Assembly: GCA_009691525.1 (NCBI GenBank)
Contig: SICG01000021.1
Coordinates: forward strand, 1 to 39,601
DNA from: Candidatus Latescibacterota bacterium
GTDB lineage: Bacteria; Latescibacterota; UBA2968; UBA8231
Length of the DNA stretch: 39,601 nt
Direction of reading: 5' to 3'
Below, one piece after another: positions 1 to 7,657 of this stretch (position 1 is the stretch's first letter; every line of letters begins with the position of its first letter). Below the pieces are notes generated by a model that worked only from the letters and a program-made list of their open reading frames with translations, did not search any database and was not told where the DNA came from. Position numbers and translations under genes: made by a program.

Positions 1-2
1 AC

Positions 3-95
3 TTACACGTACAGGGCATGGAAGGGGTGATGTTCTATACCAGACAGAAAACCGTGCTCTCCCGCTGGGCCGGCGGTTTCCGGCATTTCTTTTGA
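3..95 (+). CDS. Possible C-terminal end of an upstream gene (partial)
   Basis: Reading frame 3 is open from the window edge to a TGA at 93-95 and would encode about 30 residues ending in RHFF. The stop lies 4 bases before the ATG of the next gene, and that ATG has almost no Shine-Dalgarno sequence. This is what one expects of translational coupling to a preceding cistron. Frame 2 is also open across this short stretch, so the choice of frame is weak. No family can be recognised from this tail. Confidence 0.3.
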   Translation, partial: LHVQGMEGVMFYTRQKTVLSRWAGGFRHFF

Positions 96-99
96 GACG

Positions 100-1143
100 A
101 TGATCAAGACCGCCGAACAGCTCCGCGACTTCACCACCCGTCTCCTGCTAGCTGCCGGGGCCGACCAGCGCAATGCCCAGCGCGTAGCCCAGGCCCTGGT
201 GGGAGCCAATTTGTGCGGGGTGGACACCCATGGGGTGTGGCATCTGCCTGGGTACGTGCAGGCCATGCGCGACGGTCAACTTCTGCCCACCGCCTGGCCA
301 ACCATAGTGGAAGAGAGCCCCGCCTACGCGCGGCTGGCCGGGGGCTGGACCTTTGGCCATGTGGGCGCCAAGGTGGCCATGGAGCTGGCCCTGGACAAGG
401 CCGCTCAGAACGGCATCGCTTTGGTAAGCCTGGTGCAGGCCCACCACATCGGCCGGCTGGGTGAGTATGTCGAGTTAGCTGCCGCGCGCGGCATGGTGGG
501 CCTGGTCTGGGCCGGCGGCTTTGCCGAGGAGCAACCGGTGGCCATGCCCTACGGCGGCAGCCGGCCGGTGTTGCACACCAATCCGCTGGCCATGGGTTTC
601 CCCGCCGGCACCGAAACGCCGGTGGTACTCGATTTTGCCACCACGGTCCTCTCCGGGGTCAAGGTGGTCGAGGCCCGCGCCCAGGGCAAACAACTGCCCC
701 CAGGATCTATCGCCGACCGCGAGGGAAGACCTACTGCCGATCCGGAAGAGTTCTTCAAGGGAGGCGGGCATCTGCCCTTCGGTGGCCACAAGGGATACGG
801 ATTGATGTTGGCCGCCGAACTCCTGGGCCGCGTCTTTACCGGCGCCGATGCCTTTGCCCAACCCTTGCGCGGCGGCCCCATCTTCGGGCATACCGGCACG
901 GCTATGATCGCCTTCCGCGCCGACCTCTTCCAGCCCCTGGCCGCTTACGCCGACCGCGCCGACGAACTGGAACAGCGGGTGCGGGCCGTGCCGCCGGCCC
1001 CAGGGTTCGCCGAGGTGCTGATCCCCGGCGATCTGGAAGCCAGGACTCGGGAAACACGGGTACGGGGGGGAATTCCCATACCAGATGACCTGTGGGGCCG
1101 CTTGAGCGAGCTAGCTCTTTCGTTGGGCGTGAAGGTCGGATGA
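100..1143 (+). CDS. Ldh-family (malate/L-lactate/ureidoglycolate-type) NAD(P)-dependent dehydrogenase
   Basis: The 347-residue product fits the Ldh_2 family (malate, sulfolactate, ureidoglycolate and delta1-piperideine-2-carboxylate reductases), which interconvert 2-hydroxy acids and 2-oxo acids in the cytoplasm with NAD(P). The family signature around the catalytic His is visible near residue 45 (VDTHGVWHLPGYV, usually SHG...R.P.YV). The HHIGRLGEYVE block (residues 115-125), the TNPLAMGFP segment and the GGHKGYGL segment also match the family. Length is normal. Its stop overlaps the ATG of the glycosylase gene by 4 bases. A paralogue lies at the other end of the cluster (14252-15304). Substrate cannot be told from sequence; a sugar-acid 2-hydroxy acid is inferred from the neighbours. 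Confidence 0.88.
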   Translation: MIKTAEQLRDFTTRLLLAAGADQRNAQRVAQALVGANLCGVDTHGVWHLPGYVQAMRDGQLLPTAWPTIVEESPAYARLAGGWTFGHVGAKVAMELALDKAAQNGIALVSLVQAHHIGRLGEYVELAAARGMVGLVWAGGFAEEQPVAMPYGGSRPVLHTNPLAMGFPAGTETPVVLDFATTVLSGVKVVEARAQGKQLPPGSIADREGRPTADPEEFFKGGGHLPFGGHKGYGLMLAAELLGRVFTGADAFAQPLRGGPIFGHTGTAMIAFRADLFQPLAAYADRADELEQRVRAVPPAPGFAEVLIPGDLEARTRETRVRGGIPIPDDLWGRLSELALSLGVKVG

Positions 1144-1718
1144 AAAAGAGCATCCCTGGTGCACCGCCCAAGCCCACCAAGGCCGAGTTGCTGGCCGCCG
1201 TCGACAAAACCGTGCCCGATGTGATCGGCCCCGGCCTCAAGGTGCTCTTCTGCGGCATCAACCCCGGCCTCTGGACCGCGGCCGTGGGCCACCACTTTGC
1301 CCGGCCGGGCAATCGCTTCTGGCCAGCCCTGCGCGCTGGGGGTTTCACTCCTCGACTGTTGGCCGCCCACCAAGAGCACGAGATGCTGCAATGGGGCTAC
1401 GGCATCACCAACCTGGTGGCGCGCACCACGGCGCGGGCCGACCAGTTGCACGAGGAGGAATTCGCCAAGGGCGGCAAGCTCCTGGCGGCCAAGGTGCGCC
1501 GTTACCGGCCCAAGGTGCTGGCCCTGCTCGGGCTGGGCGCGTACCGCAGTGCCTTTGGCCGGCCCGGCGCTGCCGTGGGCCCGCAGGAGGAACACCTCGG
1601 CCAGACCCAGGTATGGGTGCTGCCCAATCCCAGCGGTCTGAACGCTCACTACAGCCTGGAAGCCATCGCCACCCTCTTCCGCACCCTGCGCCTGCAGGTC
1701 GAAAAAGGAGCTTTATAA
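1140..1718 (+). CDS. mug: Mug-type G/U(T) mismatch-specific DNA glycosylase
   Basis: The 192-residue product belongs to the Mug/TDG branch of the uracil-DNA glycosylase superfamily, which removes uracil or thymine and etheno-cytosine from mispairs with G in double-stranded DNA. The catalytic-pocket motif GINPG is present near residue 38, its Asn being the expected nucleophile-positioning residue, followed by ARPGNRFWPAL (residues 57-67). The C-terminal intercalation motif NPSGLN lies near residue 165. It is slightly longer than E. coli Mug (168 residues). The start is the ATG at 1140 within the ATGA overlap with the Ldh gene; the frame is open upstream but that stretch is antisense-free Ldh coding sequence. 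A DNA repair gene inside a metabolic operon is odd. Confidence 0.9.
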   Translation: MKKSIPGAPPKPTKAELLAAVDKTVPDVIGPGLKVLFCGINPGLWTAAVGHHFARPGNRFWPALRAGGFTPRLLAAHQEHEMLQWGYGITNLVARTTARADQLHEEEFAKGGKLLAAKVRRYRPKVLALLGLGAYRSAFGRPGAAVGPQEEHLGQTQVWVLPNPSGLNAHYSLEAIATLFRTLRLQVEKGAL

Positions 1719-2395
1719 TGATCGTTGCCGATAACCGCTACGTCATCCGCTCGCAGAACTCCAACCAGGGTTACTGGGAACAGGGGCTGTACCCCGCGTG
1801 GACCCGTCTCAGCACCTTCCAAAGCATCCCCGGTCAGAAACAGGGCGCCGGGGTAGAGCCCCACTACCACGACAACGACGAGATCTGGCTCTTCCTCAGC
1901 GGACACGGCGAAGTCTGGCTCAATGGGAAGTCATATCCCATTACTCCCGGCACCGCGATCTACACCCCGATGGGGGCGGTGCACCGCTTTCAAATGTTCA
2001 CTGCCTTCGACAACGCCGCCATCGTCACCCCGCTGGAACGGCAACGGCGTGCTGCCCATCTGTTGGTCGACGAGGACGGTCCACCCGAACCCACGGTCCC
2101 CGGCTTCGTGATCCCCGGCGCGGAAAACACCGGTCCCTTTGACCCTGGACCCCGCTGCCCGTTGAGCGAGTTGCGCGCCGTGGAATTGAAGGCCGGCCAG
2201 AGTATGGCAGGCGTGCTGGACGCCAATGAACACTGGATCGTACTGGAGGGCAGACTCCTCCTGGAGGTCGAGAAGCTCGAGGTGGAACTCGACGTGCACG
2301 ACCTGGCCATGCTGCGGGCGGGCGCTGAACGCCGGCTCAGCACCCCTTCCGGGGTGCGCCTGGCCCTGGCAAGGGAGGTCGCTCATGTTTCTTGA
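1718..2395 (+). CDS. Cupin-domain protein, possible sugar isomerase or dioxygenase
   Basis: The 225-residue product has a clear N-terminal cupin barrel: motif 1 at about residues 47-66 (EPHYHDNDEIWLFLSGHG, supplying two His and one Glu) and motif 2 at about residues 88-95 (PMGAVHRF, supplying the last His). All four usual metal ligands are therefore present. The C-terminal half (residues 130-225) looks like a second, degenerate cupin without the His ligands. The ATG at 1718 overlaps the mug stop (TAATG), with AAAGGAG 7 bases upstream deciding this start. Cupins in sugar clusters often isomerise keto sugars or oxidise small acids; which applies here is not visible. Confidence 0.78.
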   Translation: MIVADNRYVIRSQNSNQGYWEQGLYPAWTRLSTFQSIPGQKQGAGVEPHYHDNDEIWLFLSGHGEVWLNGKSYPITPGTAIYTPMGAVHRFQMFTAFDNAAIVTPLERQRRAAHLLVDEDGPPEPTVPGFVIPGAENTGPFDPGPRCPLSELRAVELKAGQSMAGVLDANEHWIVLEGRLLLEVEKLEVELDVHDLAMLRAGAERRLSTPSGVRLALAREVAHVS

Positions 2396-2407
2396 GGAAT
2401 GCTGGGG

Positions 2408-3409
2408 ATGAAGTGTTACGAGCTGACCAAGGCGGGCGAGGAGTTTGCCCTGCAATTGCGGGAACGTCCGCAGCCCGAGCCCGGCCCGGGCCAAGTGCGA
2501 GTGCGGGTGCACGCCTGTTCGCTCAACTACCGCGACCTGCTGGTGCGCCAGGGCCGGTACGGCCGCCGCACCGAGGGGCTGGTGCCTCTCTCCGACGGGG
2601 CAGGGGAGATAGAAGCCGTCGGGGCCGGCGTCCAGGGACTGCAACCCGGCGACCGGGTGGCCGGCTGCTTCTTTCAGGGCTGGAGCCAAGGTCCATTTAA
2701 CGCCGCTTTCCAGGACACGGCTCTGGGCGGAGGGCGCGACGGGGTATTGACCGAGCAGGTGATCCTCGAGGAACACGGCGTGGTCTGCCTGCCCGCACAC
2801 CTGAGCTGGGCCGAAGGCGCCTGCCTGCCCTGTGCCGGGTTGACCGCATGGAATGCCCTGGTCACGCGGGGCGCGCTGCAGCGAGGGGCCACAGTGTTGC
2901 TGCAGGGCACCGGCGGGGTTTCTATCTTTGCGCTGCAACTCGCCGTGGCCCTGGGCGCCCAGGTCATCCTGCTCTCCAGCAGCGACGCCAAATTGGGGCG
3001 CGGTCGCGCCCTGGGTGCCGCGCAGACCATCAACTATCACACCTTCCCCGACTGGGAGCAGGAGGTGTGGAAGCTGACGGAGAAGCGCGGCGTGGACCAT
3101 GTCGTCGAGGTGGGTGGAAATCTGGATAAGTCCCTCAAGTGCCTGGCGGCCGGCGGCCACATCGCCCAGGTCGGGGTGCTGGGCGGTGGCAGCGGGGCCA
3201 TCAACCTCTTCCCCCTGGCCATGAAGAACGCCCGCCTGGACGGCATCTATGTGGGCTCGCGCGCCGACTTCGAAGTGATGAAAGACTTTCTGAACAAGCA
3301 ACAACTGCACCCAGTGATCGATCACATCTTCCCCTTCGACCAGGCCGCCGAAGCGTACGAACATCTGGCCAGCGGCGGACACTTCGGCAAGGTGGTGATT
3401 GAGGTATGA
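2408..3409 (+). CDS. MDR-superfamily NAD(P)-dependent oxidoreductase, zinc-less quinone-oxidoreductase type
   Basis: The 333-residue product is a medium-chain dehydrogenase/reductase. The N-terminal GroES-like domain carries the SLNYRDLL motif, which marks the quinone oxidoreductase/YhdH-like branch that lacks catalytic zinc. The Rossmann fold starts with LQGTGGVSIFALQLA (glycine-rich NADP-binding turn) near residue 160. The Cys-X2-Cys-X2-Cys structural-zinc lobe is absent. Start: the ATG at 2408 lies 9 bases after GAGGA; an in-frame ATG at 2399 is nearly on top of that site and is less likely. It closes the first co-directional gene group and is followed by a 410-base gap. It probably reduces an enone or keto intermediate, but the substrate is unknown. 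Confidence 0.85.
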   Translation: MKCYELTKAGEEFALQLRERPQPEPGPGQVRVRVHACSLNYRDLLVRQGRYGRRTEGLVPLSDGAGEIEAVGAGVQGLQPGDRVAGCFFQGWSQGPFNAAFQDTALGGGRDGVLTEQVILEEHGVVCLPAHLSWAEGACLPCAGLTAWNALVTRGALQRGATVLLQGTGGVSIFALQLAVALGAQVILLSSSDAKLGRGRALGAAQTINYHTFPDWEQEVWKLTEKRGVDHVVEVGGNLDKSLKCLAAGGHIAQVGVLGGGSGAINLFPLAMKNARLDGIYVGSRADFEVMKDFLNKQQLHPVIDHIFPFDQAAEAYEHLASGGHFGKVVIEV

Positions 3410-3439
3410 GACGATCCCAGGGCAACAATGGGTTATCGT

Positions 3440-3535
3440 CCCGGTCCGTGGAGCAACGCCACACTGTGGCGTTGCATGCACTCCGACGTTTCTGCAGTCC
3501 CGGACCCGCGACATCATATAGATGGTGTCGCGCCT
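3440..3535. repeat. Two-hairpin module in the intergenic gap
   Basis: This part of the 410-base gap (3410-3819) has no convincing gene. A palindrome at 3453-3475 has 11-base arms (left arm GCAACGCCACA) around a single central base. A second hairpin at 3508-3531 pairs GCGACATCAT with ATGGTGTCGC, with one G-T pair, around a 4-base loop. GGTCCG (from 3444) and CGGACC (from 3501) could pair around the first hairpin. Close relatives of both hairpins occur inside repeats R3 (24979-25005) and R2 (23275-23298). No T-run follows, so these are not ordinary terminators. Confidence 0.65.
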
Positions 3536-3635
3536 CGCTCGCTTTATCTTTGCCACCCCGCATCCCAACCCCCGCAGAAACGCCTCCGGGGCACTCCCAC
3601 GGCCCTGGGGAGTTATCAATCGGCGGTCAAACCTA

Positions 3636-3783
3636 GCGGCGGAGGACAGCCCCAGAGGGCTTCCCCTGGGGAGTGGCTGGATAGGGAAGGACGCGGGTAG
3701 GGAGGAGGGGAGAGCGGAGCGAAGCGAGCAGAGCGGCAAGTCCGTGCCTTGGGAAAGCCCGGAGCGGATTGTCCCTCGACGCC
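3636..3783 (+). repeat. Structured intergenic repeat, copy R1
   Basis: This is one of four related copies in the window. Shared landmarks are AGCGGAGCGAAGCGAGC at about 3713-3729 (also in R4), a GGAC...GTCC pair, and the block TGCCTTGGGAAAG near 3745. The outer stem pairs GGGCTTCCC (3657-3665) with GGGAAAGCCC (3751-3760), with one bulged A. It ends 36 bases before the start of the RLP operon, so it may lie in its leader or just upstream of its promoter. It is the most divergent of the four copies. The GGAC/GTCC arms are in the opposite order from R3 and R4 but can still pair. Confidence 0.65.
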
Positions 3784-3819
3784 ACTGCAAATTGACGACA
3801 ACACCATAGTGAGGAACCG

Positions 3820-5169
3820 ATGACCACCGATCCACTAATCCACGAACTGGTCGCCGAACTGGAGACCATCCCCATCATCGACGTGCATACTCATCTGGTC
3901 GGCTCACGACTCGGCGCCCGCGGCCTGCACGACATCCTGCTCTACCACATGGCCATCAGCGACCTGTACGCTGCCGGCTGTCCCACCGGAAAACGGCTGA
4001 CCGAGTATCCCGGCTGGCCCTCGCGCGAAGAGGCCCACCAGCGCCTCCGCGAGGCGCTTCCCTATCTCAAATACGTGCAAAACACCAGCACCTCCTGGGG
4101 TATCCGCACCATCCTGGCTGACCTGTACCACTGGCGCGAACCCGTGACCGAAAACAACTGGAAAAAACTCGACGATCTGATCCGAGAACGGGCTGACGAC
4201 CATACCTGGCACCACCAAATCCTCCGCCGGCTCAACATCCGCCGGGTGGGCACCGAGTGGGCCCGCCGCGAGCAGGGCGAAGGCGACACGGTGCTGCAAT
4301 ACGCGCTAGAATGGGGCTTCTTCACCCGCTGCCAGTGGGGCGAATACGACACTGCCCTCTACGAGTTGGAGAAGTGCTGGGGCAAAAAACCCGGCAGCCC
4401 CTCGCCCATCAGCGCCGGTGGCCGGCCCTCCACCGAGCGCACCATCGAGACCCTGGCCGACGTGCAGGCGGCCGTCGACCACTACGTCGCCCAGTTCCCC
4501 CCTCAGGTGTTGGCCACCGCCACCCACCTGTCCACCGACCTCGACCTGGAGGTGGTGAATGCAGACCAGATGGAGGCCGCCCTCAAGAAACGGACCCAGG
4601 CCGGCCCGCGTGAGCGCGATGTCTACGCTTCCTATATCAATGAACTCTATCTTTCTGCGATGGAAAAACACGCGCCCCAGGTGGTCTTCCAGTTCAGCTT
4701 TGGCGCCGAGCCCCTGCCCCACGAGACCGGCAGCCGCCTGGACCAGCGCAGCATCCGCCAACTGGGCGAGTTGATCGCCCGGCACCCGGGCCTGCGCTTC
4801 CAGTGCCTGCTCTCCAGCCAGCACGCCCACCAGTCCCTCTGCACCCTGGGCCGCGAATTACCCAACTTCTCCCTAGCCGGATACTGGTGGCACAACTTCT
4901 TCCCCACCATCATCCGCAAAACCATGGCCGAGCGGTTGGAGATGCTGCCCCTCAACAAGCAGGTCGGTTTCTTCTCCGATGCCTATTGCGTGGACTGGGT
5001 GTACGGCAAGGTCGCCATTGTGCGCCGCTGCCTGGCCCAGGTACTGGCCGAGCAGATCCGCCAGGGATGGTACTCCCGCCAAAACGCCCTGGACGCGGCC
5101 CGAGCCATTCTCTTCGAGACCCCGCAGCACTTGCTGGGCTTCACCCCCTCCCCGGTGCTGAGCACATGA
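3820..5169 (+). CDS. Divergent uronate isomerase (UxaC-like) of the amidohydrolase superfamily
   Basis: The 449-residue product resembles glucuronate/galacturonate isomerase, which converts aldohexuronates to ketohexuronates. The first strand carries the metal motif IIDVHTHL (D21, H23, H25). The C-terminal part aligns with UxaC by eye: AGYWWHNFF in place of the RWFND segment, then GFFSDAYCVDWVYGK (Asp at about 387, in place of LTDSRSF) and a final ILFETPQHLLGF in place of ICFNNAQRYF. Several residues of the classical substrate site are replaced, so a different uronate, or another reaction, is likely. The start is fixed by GTGAGGA 5 bases before the ATG. The stop overlaps the RLP start (ATGA), so the two are coupled. 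It opens the 11.5-kb gene block. Confidence 0.8.
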   Translation: MTTDPLIHELVAELETIPIIDVHTHLVGSRLGARGLHDILLYHMAISDLYAAGCPTGKRLTEYPGWPSREEAHQRLREALPYLKYVQNTSTSWGIRTILADLYHWREPVTENNWKKLDDLIRERADDHTWHHQILRRLNIRRVGTEWARREQGEGDTVLQYALEWGFFTRCQWGEYDTALYELEKCWGKKPGSPSPISAGGRPSTERTIETLADVQAAVDHYVAQFPPQVLATATHLSTDLDLEVVNADQMEAALKKRTQAGPRERDVYASYINELYLSAMEKHAPQVVFQFSFGAEPLPHETGSRLDQRSIRQLGELIARHPGLRFQCLLSSQHAHQSLCTLGRELPNFSLAGYWWHNFFPTIIRKTMAERLEMLPLNKQVGFFSDAYCVDWVYGKVAIVRRCLAQVLAEQIRQGWYSRQNALDAARAILFETPQHLLGFTPSPVLST

Positions 5170-6587
5170 AGATCCTCGACAGCTCTACCCTGGCTCTTTT
5201 CTGGCACGACGCCGACGCGCGCGAAATGCGCTTGCGCGAGGTGATCGCCGAACGCCTGGCCTTGCAGCCACCCCCGCAGCGCGAGGACGCGGTGGTGGCC
5301 ACCTACTTCATGGCCATGCGCAACCTCAAGCTCGAAAAAGCCGTTGCCGAGATCGCCTACCACGCCACCTCGGGCATCAAGAACCCGCCCCCCGGTTCCC
5401 TGCTGGCCCAATGCACGGCGCAGCCGGCCGGGGTGGACCTCTTCGACAACACGGGTCGCCTGGGCCTGCTGCACGTGGCCTTCCCGCTCAAGATGATGCT
5501 CCAACCCGATGGGCACCTCAGCTCCTGCGACCTCTTGCACACCGCCGCGGCGGCCATCCTCTTCGATGTGTACGAGAACCAGGACTCCCGGCTGATCAAC
5601 TTGCAAATCCCCGAGGCGGTACTGCGCACCTTTCCCGGCCCAGCCCACGGCCCGCAGGGCTTCCGCCGGCTCTGTGGTTTACCCCCCGGTGAGCCGGCCT
5701 TCGGCACCATCCTCAAACCCACCGCCGGCCTCACTGCCCAGGAGGTGGGCCAACTGAGCGGCGAGGCCGCGGCCTGCAGTCTGCTGGTCTTCATCAAGGA
5801 GGACGAGGACCTCTATCCCAATCTCGAATATGCACCCATGGGGCAGCGCACCCGCCTGGCCAAGGAAGCCATCGCCCAGGTGGCAGACAAGCGCGGCGGC
5901 CGTGGCCTGGTCTTTCTGCCCCACGTCAGCGGCGCCCCCGGCGAGATCCTCGCCACCGTGGAGGCGGCCCTGGAGGCCGGCGCCGAAGGAGTGATGTTCG
6001 GGGAGACCTTTGCCGGCGGCACCGTGCGCATGGTGCGCGACACCTTCCGCGACCGGCCACCGCTGATCTACGGCCACAACGCCGGCATCGGCGTGAAGAC
6101 CCGGGCCATCTGGCGCGAGGTCATCGATCTCTTGGCCCGCCTCGACGGCATCGATTTCCGCCAGACCGCTCCAGTGCGCCCCGGCACCCCTTTCCTGCGG
6201 CCCTACGGCCAGGAGTGGACCGCCTCCGAGGAGATCCTCTCCCGGCCCCTGCCCGGCATTCTCCCCACCACCTTGGTGCGGGCCGGCGCCCTGGATCAGG
6301 GTAACCTGATCCTCAACCTTGAGGAGACCGAGGCGCGGGGCATCGGCGACGGGGTGATGTTCCTGGCCGGCTCGGCCATCAACTCCATCAAGAACGCGCA
6401 GGGGAAGTACGACCCGGCCCTGGGCGCCCTGGCCATGCAGCAGGCCATTGGAGTGCATCGTACCGGCACCCTGCGCGGGGTAAAGGCCGAGGCACATCTG
6501 AAGGAACTGGTAGCCCTGGCCGAACGCGAGCGGCTCGGCGAATTGCGCGAGGCCCTGCGCCAGCGCTACTCCCAGGAGGCCGCATGA
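5166..6587 (+). CDS. RuBisCO-like protein (form IV type), function unknown
   Basis: The 473-residue product has the RuBisCO large-subunit fold: an N-terminal alpha/beta domain (about residues 40-160) and a C-terminal barrel. The GTILKPTAGLT motif supplies K184 (equivalent of spinach K175). VFIKEDED supplies K211 (the carbamylated K201) with metal ligands D213 and E214. H304 in YGHNAGIG matches H294. The partner R295 is replaced by N305, and the loop-6 region (IDFRQTAPVRPG) has neither the H327 nor the K334 equivalent. So enolisation machinery is kept but CO2 fixation is not expected. Known RLPs act in methionine salvage and in apiose/isoapionate catabolism. Here an unknown enolisation, isomerisation or decarboxylation in a sugar-acid route is inferred. 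It overlaps both neighbours by 4 bases. Confidence 0.88.
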   Translation: MKILDSSTLALFWHDADAREMRLREVIAERLALQPPPQREDAVVATYFMAMRNLKLEKAVAEIAYHATSGIKNPPPGSLLAQCTAQPAGVDLFDNTGRLGLLHVAFPLKMMLQPDGHLSSCDLLHTAAAAILFDVYENQDSRLINLQIPEAVLRTFPGPAHGPQGFRRLCGLPPGEPAFGTILKPTAGLTAQEVGQLSGEAAACSLLVFIKEDEDLYPNLEYAPMGQRTRLAKEAIAQVADKRGGRGLVFLPHVSGAPGEILATVEAALEAGAEGVMFGETFAGGTVRMVRDTFRDRPPLIYGHNAGIGVKTRAIWREVIDLLARLDGIDFRQTAPVRPGTPFLRPYGQEWTASEEILSRPLPGILPTTLVRAGALDQGNLILNLEETEARGIGDGVMFLAGSAINSIKNAQGKYDPALGALAMQQAIGVHRTGTLRGVKAEAHLKELVALAERERLGELREALRQRYSQEAA

Positions 6588-7657
6588 ACAAAGAAGACCG
6601 CCTGCTGCGGGTAGGGGTGCTGGGCTGCGGCCCCATTGCCCAGTTCGCCCACTTCGACGCCTGCCGCAAGGCCCGCAACGCCGAACTCTACGCCCTCTGC
6701 GACGTGGCCGAGGACCTGGTGGCGCGTATGGCCGCCATCCACCAGCCTCGCCGCACCTTCCTGCGCTACGAGGAGATGCTGGCCGACCCCGAGCTGGACG
6801 CCGTGATCGTCGCCACCTCCGATCCCTTCCACGTCGCCCTCTCACAGCAGGCCCTGGCCGCCGGCAAACACGTGCTGGTGGAAAAACCCCTGGGCGTCAA
6901 CGTGGAGGAGTGCGAGGCCTTGGCCTCCCAGGCCCGCAGCGCCGGCCGGGTGCTACAGGTGGGCAATATGAAACGCTTCGATCCAGGGATAGCCTTTGCC
7001 CACCGCTTCATCCGCGAGGAGATGGGCCAACTGCTGGCGCTCAAGGCCTGGTACTGCGACTCCACCTATCGCTACACCATGACCGACAACCTCCAGCCCC
7101 TGCCCGAGCGCAGCCAGGGCAGCCGCAAACCCGAGGGGGATCCCAAACAGGACAGGGAGCGCTATTTCCTGCTCACCCACGGCTCCCACCTGGTGGACAC
7201 CGCCCGCTTTCTGGGCGGCCCGCTGCGCGCCGTGCGCGCCCGGCTGGCGCAGAAGTTTGGCGCCTACTGCTGGTTCGTGGAGGTGAACTTCGCCGACGGC
7301 AGCCTGGGCCAGCTCGACCTGACCATTGCGGTGCGTATGGATTTCCACGAAGGGTTTCAGGTGTACGGCGAGCGGGGCAGTGTGCTGGGCAAGACCTACC
7401 TGCCCTGGTTCTTCAAGTCCAGCGACGTGGAGTGTTTCTCCACCAAAGACGGCCAGTACCACCGCCCCCTGGGCGCCGACGCCCACTTCTACAAGCTCCA
7501 GGTGGAGGGTCTGGCCGATACCGTCCTGCACGGCACCCCGCTGCAGGGGGCCGGCGTGGACGAAGGGGTGGCAGCGGTGCGGGCCATGGTGGCCATCGCC
7601 CGCTCCACGACCAGCGGCGACTGGGTGAAACTGGCCGAGGTAAAGGGAGGCGTCTGA
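6584..7657 (+). CDS. Gfo/Idh/MocA-family oxidoreductase
   Basis: The 357-residue product begins with the NAD(P) Rossmann motif VGVLGCGPIAQF. It carries the family hallmark EKPLGVNVEECE near residue 100, where the Lys is catalytic, and an HGSHLVDTARFLGG segment near residue 200 that fits the usual G.H..D active-site helix. Family members oxidise or reduce ring hydroxyls of sugars, inositols and sugar acids. It overlaps the RLP stop (ATGA) and its own stop overlaps the next ATG (TGATG). Pairing with a TIM-barrel isomerase next door is common in 3-keto-sugar metabolism, so a ketone-forming step is a reasonable inference. Confidence 0.9.
   Translation: MNKEDRLLRVGVLGCGPIAQFAHFDACRKARNAELYALCDVAEDLVARMAAIHQPRRTFLRYEEMLADPELDAVIVATSDPFHVALSQQALAAGKHVLVEKPLGVNVEECEALASQARSAGRVLQVGNMKRFDPGIAFAHRFIREEMGQLLALKAWYCDSTYRYTMTDNLQPLPERSQGSRKPEGDPKQDRERYFLLTHGSHLVDTARFLGGPLRAVRARLAQKFGAYCWFVEVNFADGSLGQLDLTIAVRMDFHEGFQVYGERGSVLGKTYLPWFFKSSDVECFSTKDGQYHRPLGADAHFYKLQVEGLADTVLHGTPLQGAGVDEGVAAVRAMVAIARSTTSGDWVKLAEVKGGV

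Noticed and set aside
1931-3835. A 634-residue open frame on the minus strand opposite the cupin and MDR genes
   Set aside because: It is a by-product of high G+C at third positions; the plus-strand genes have clear family motifs and ribosome sites, and this frame has none.
5166-6587. A true CO2-fixing RuBisCO
   Set aside because: The loop-6 lysine and H327 equivalents are absent and no phosphoribulokinase or small subunit is present, so carbon fixation is not supported.
5679-6845. A 388-residue minus-strand frame opposite the RLP gene
   Set aside because: It is a shadow of the RLP and Gfo/Idh coding sequence, low-complexity and without a ribosome site.
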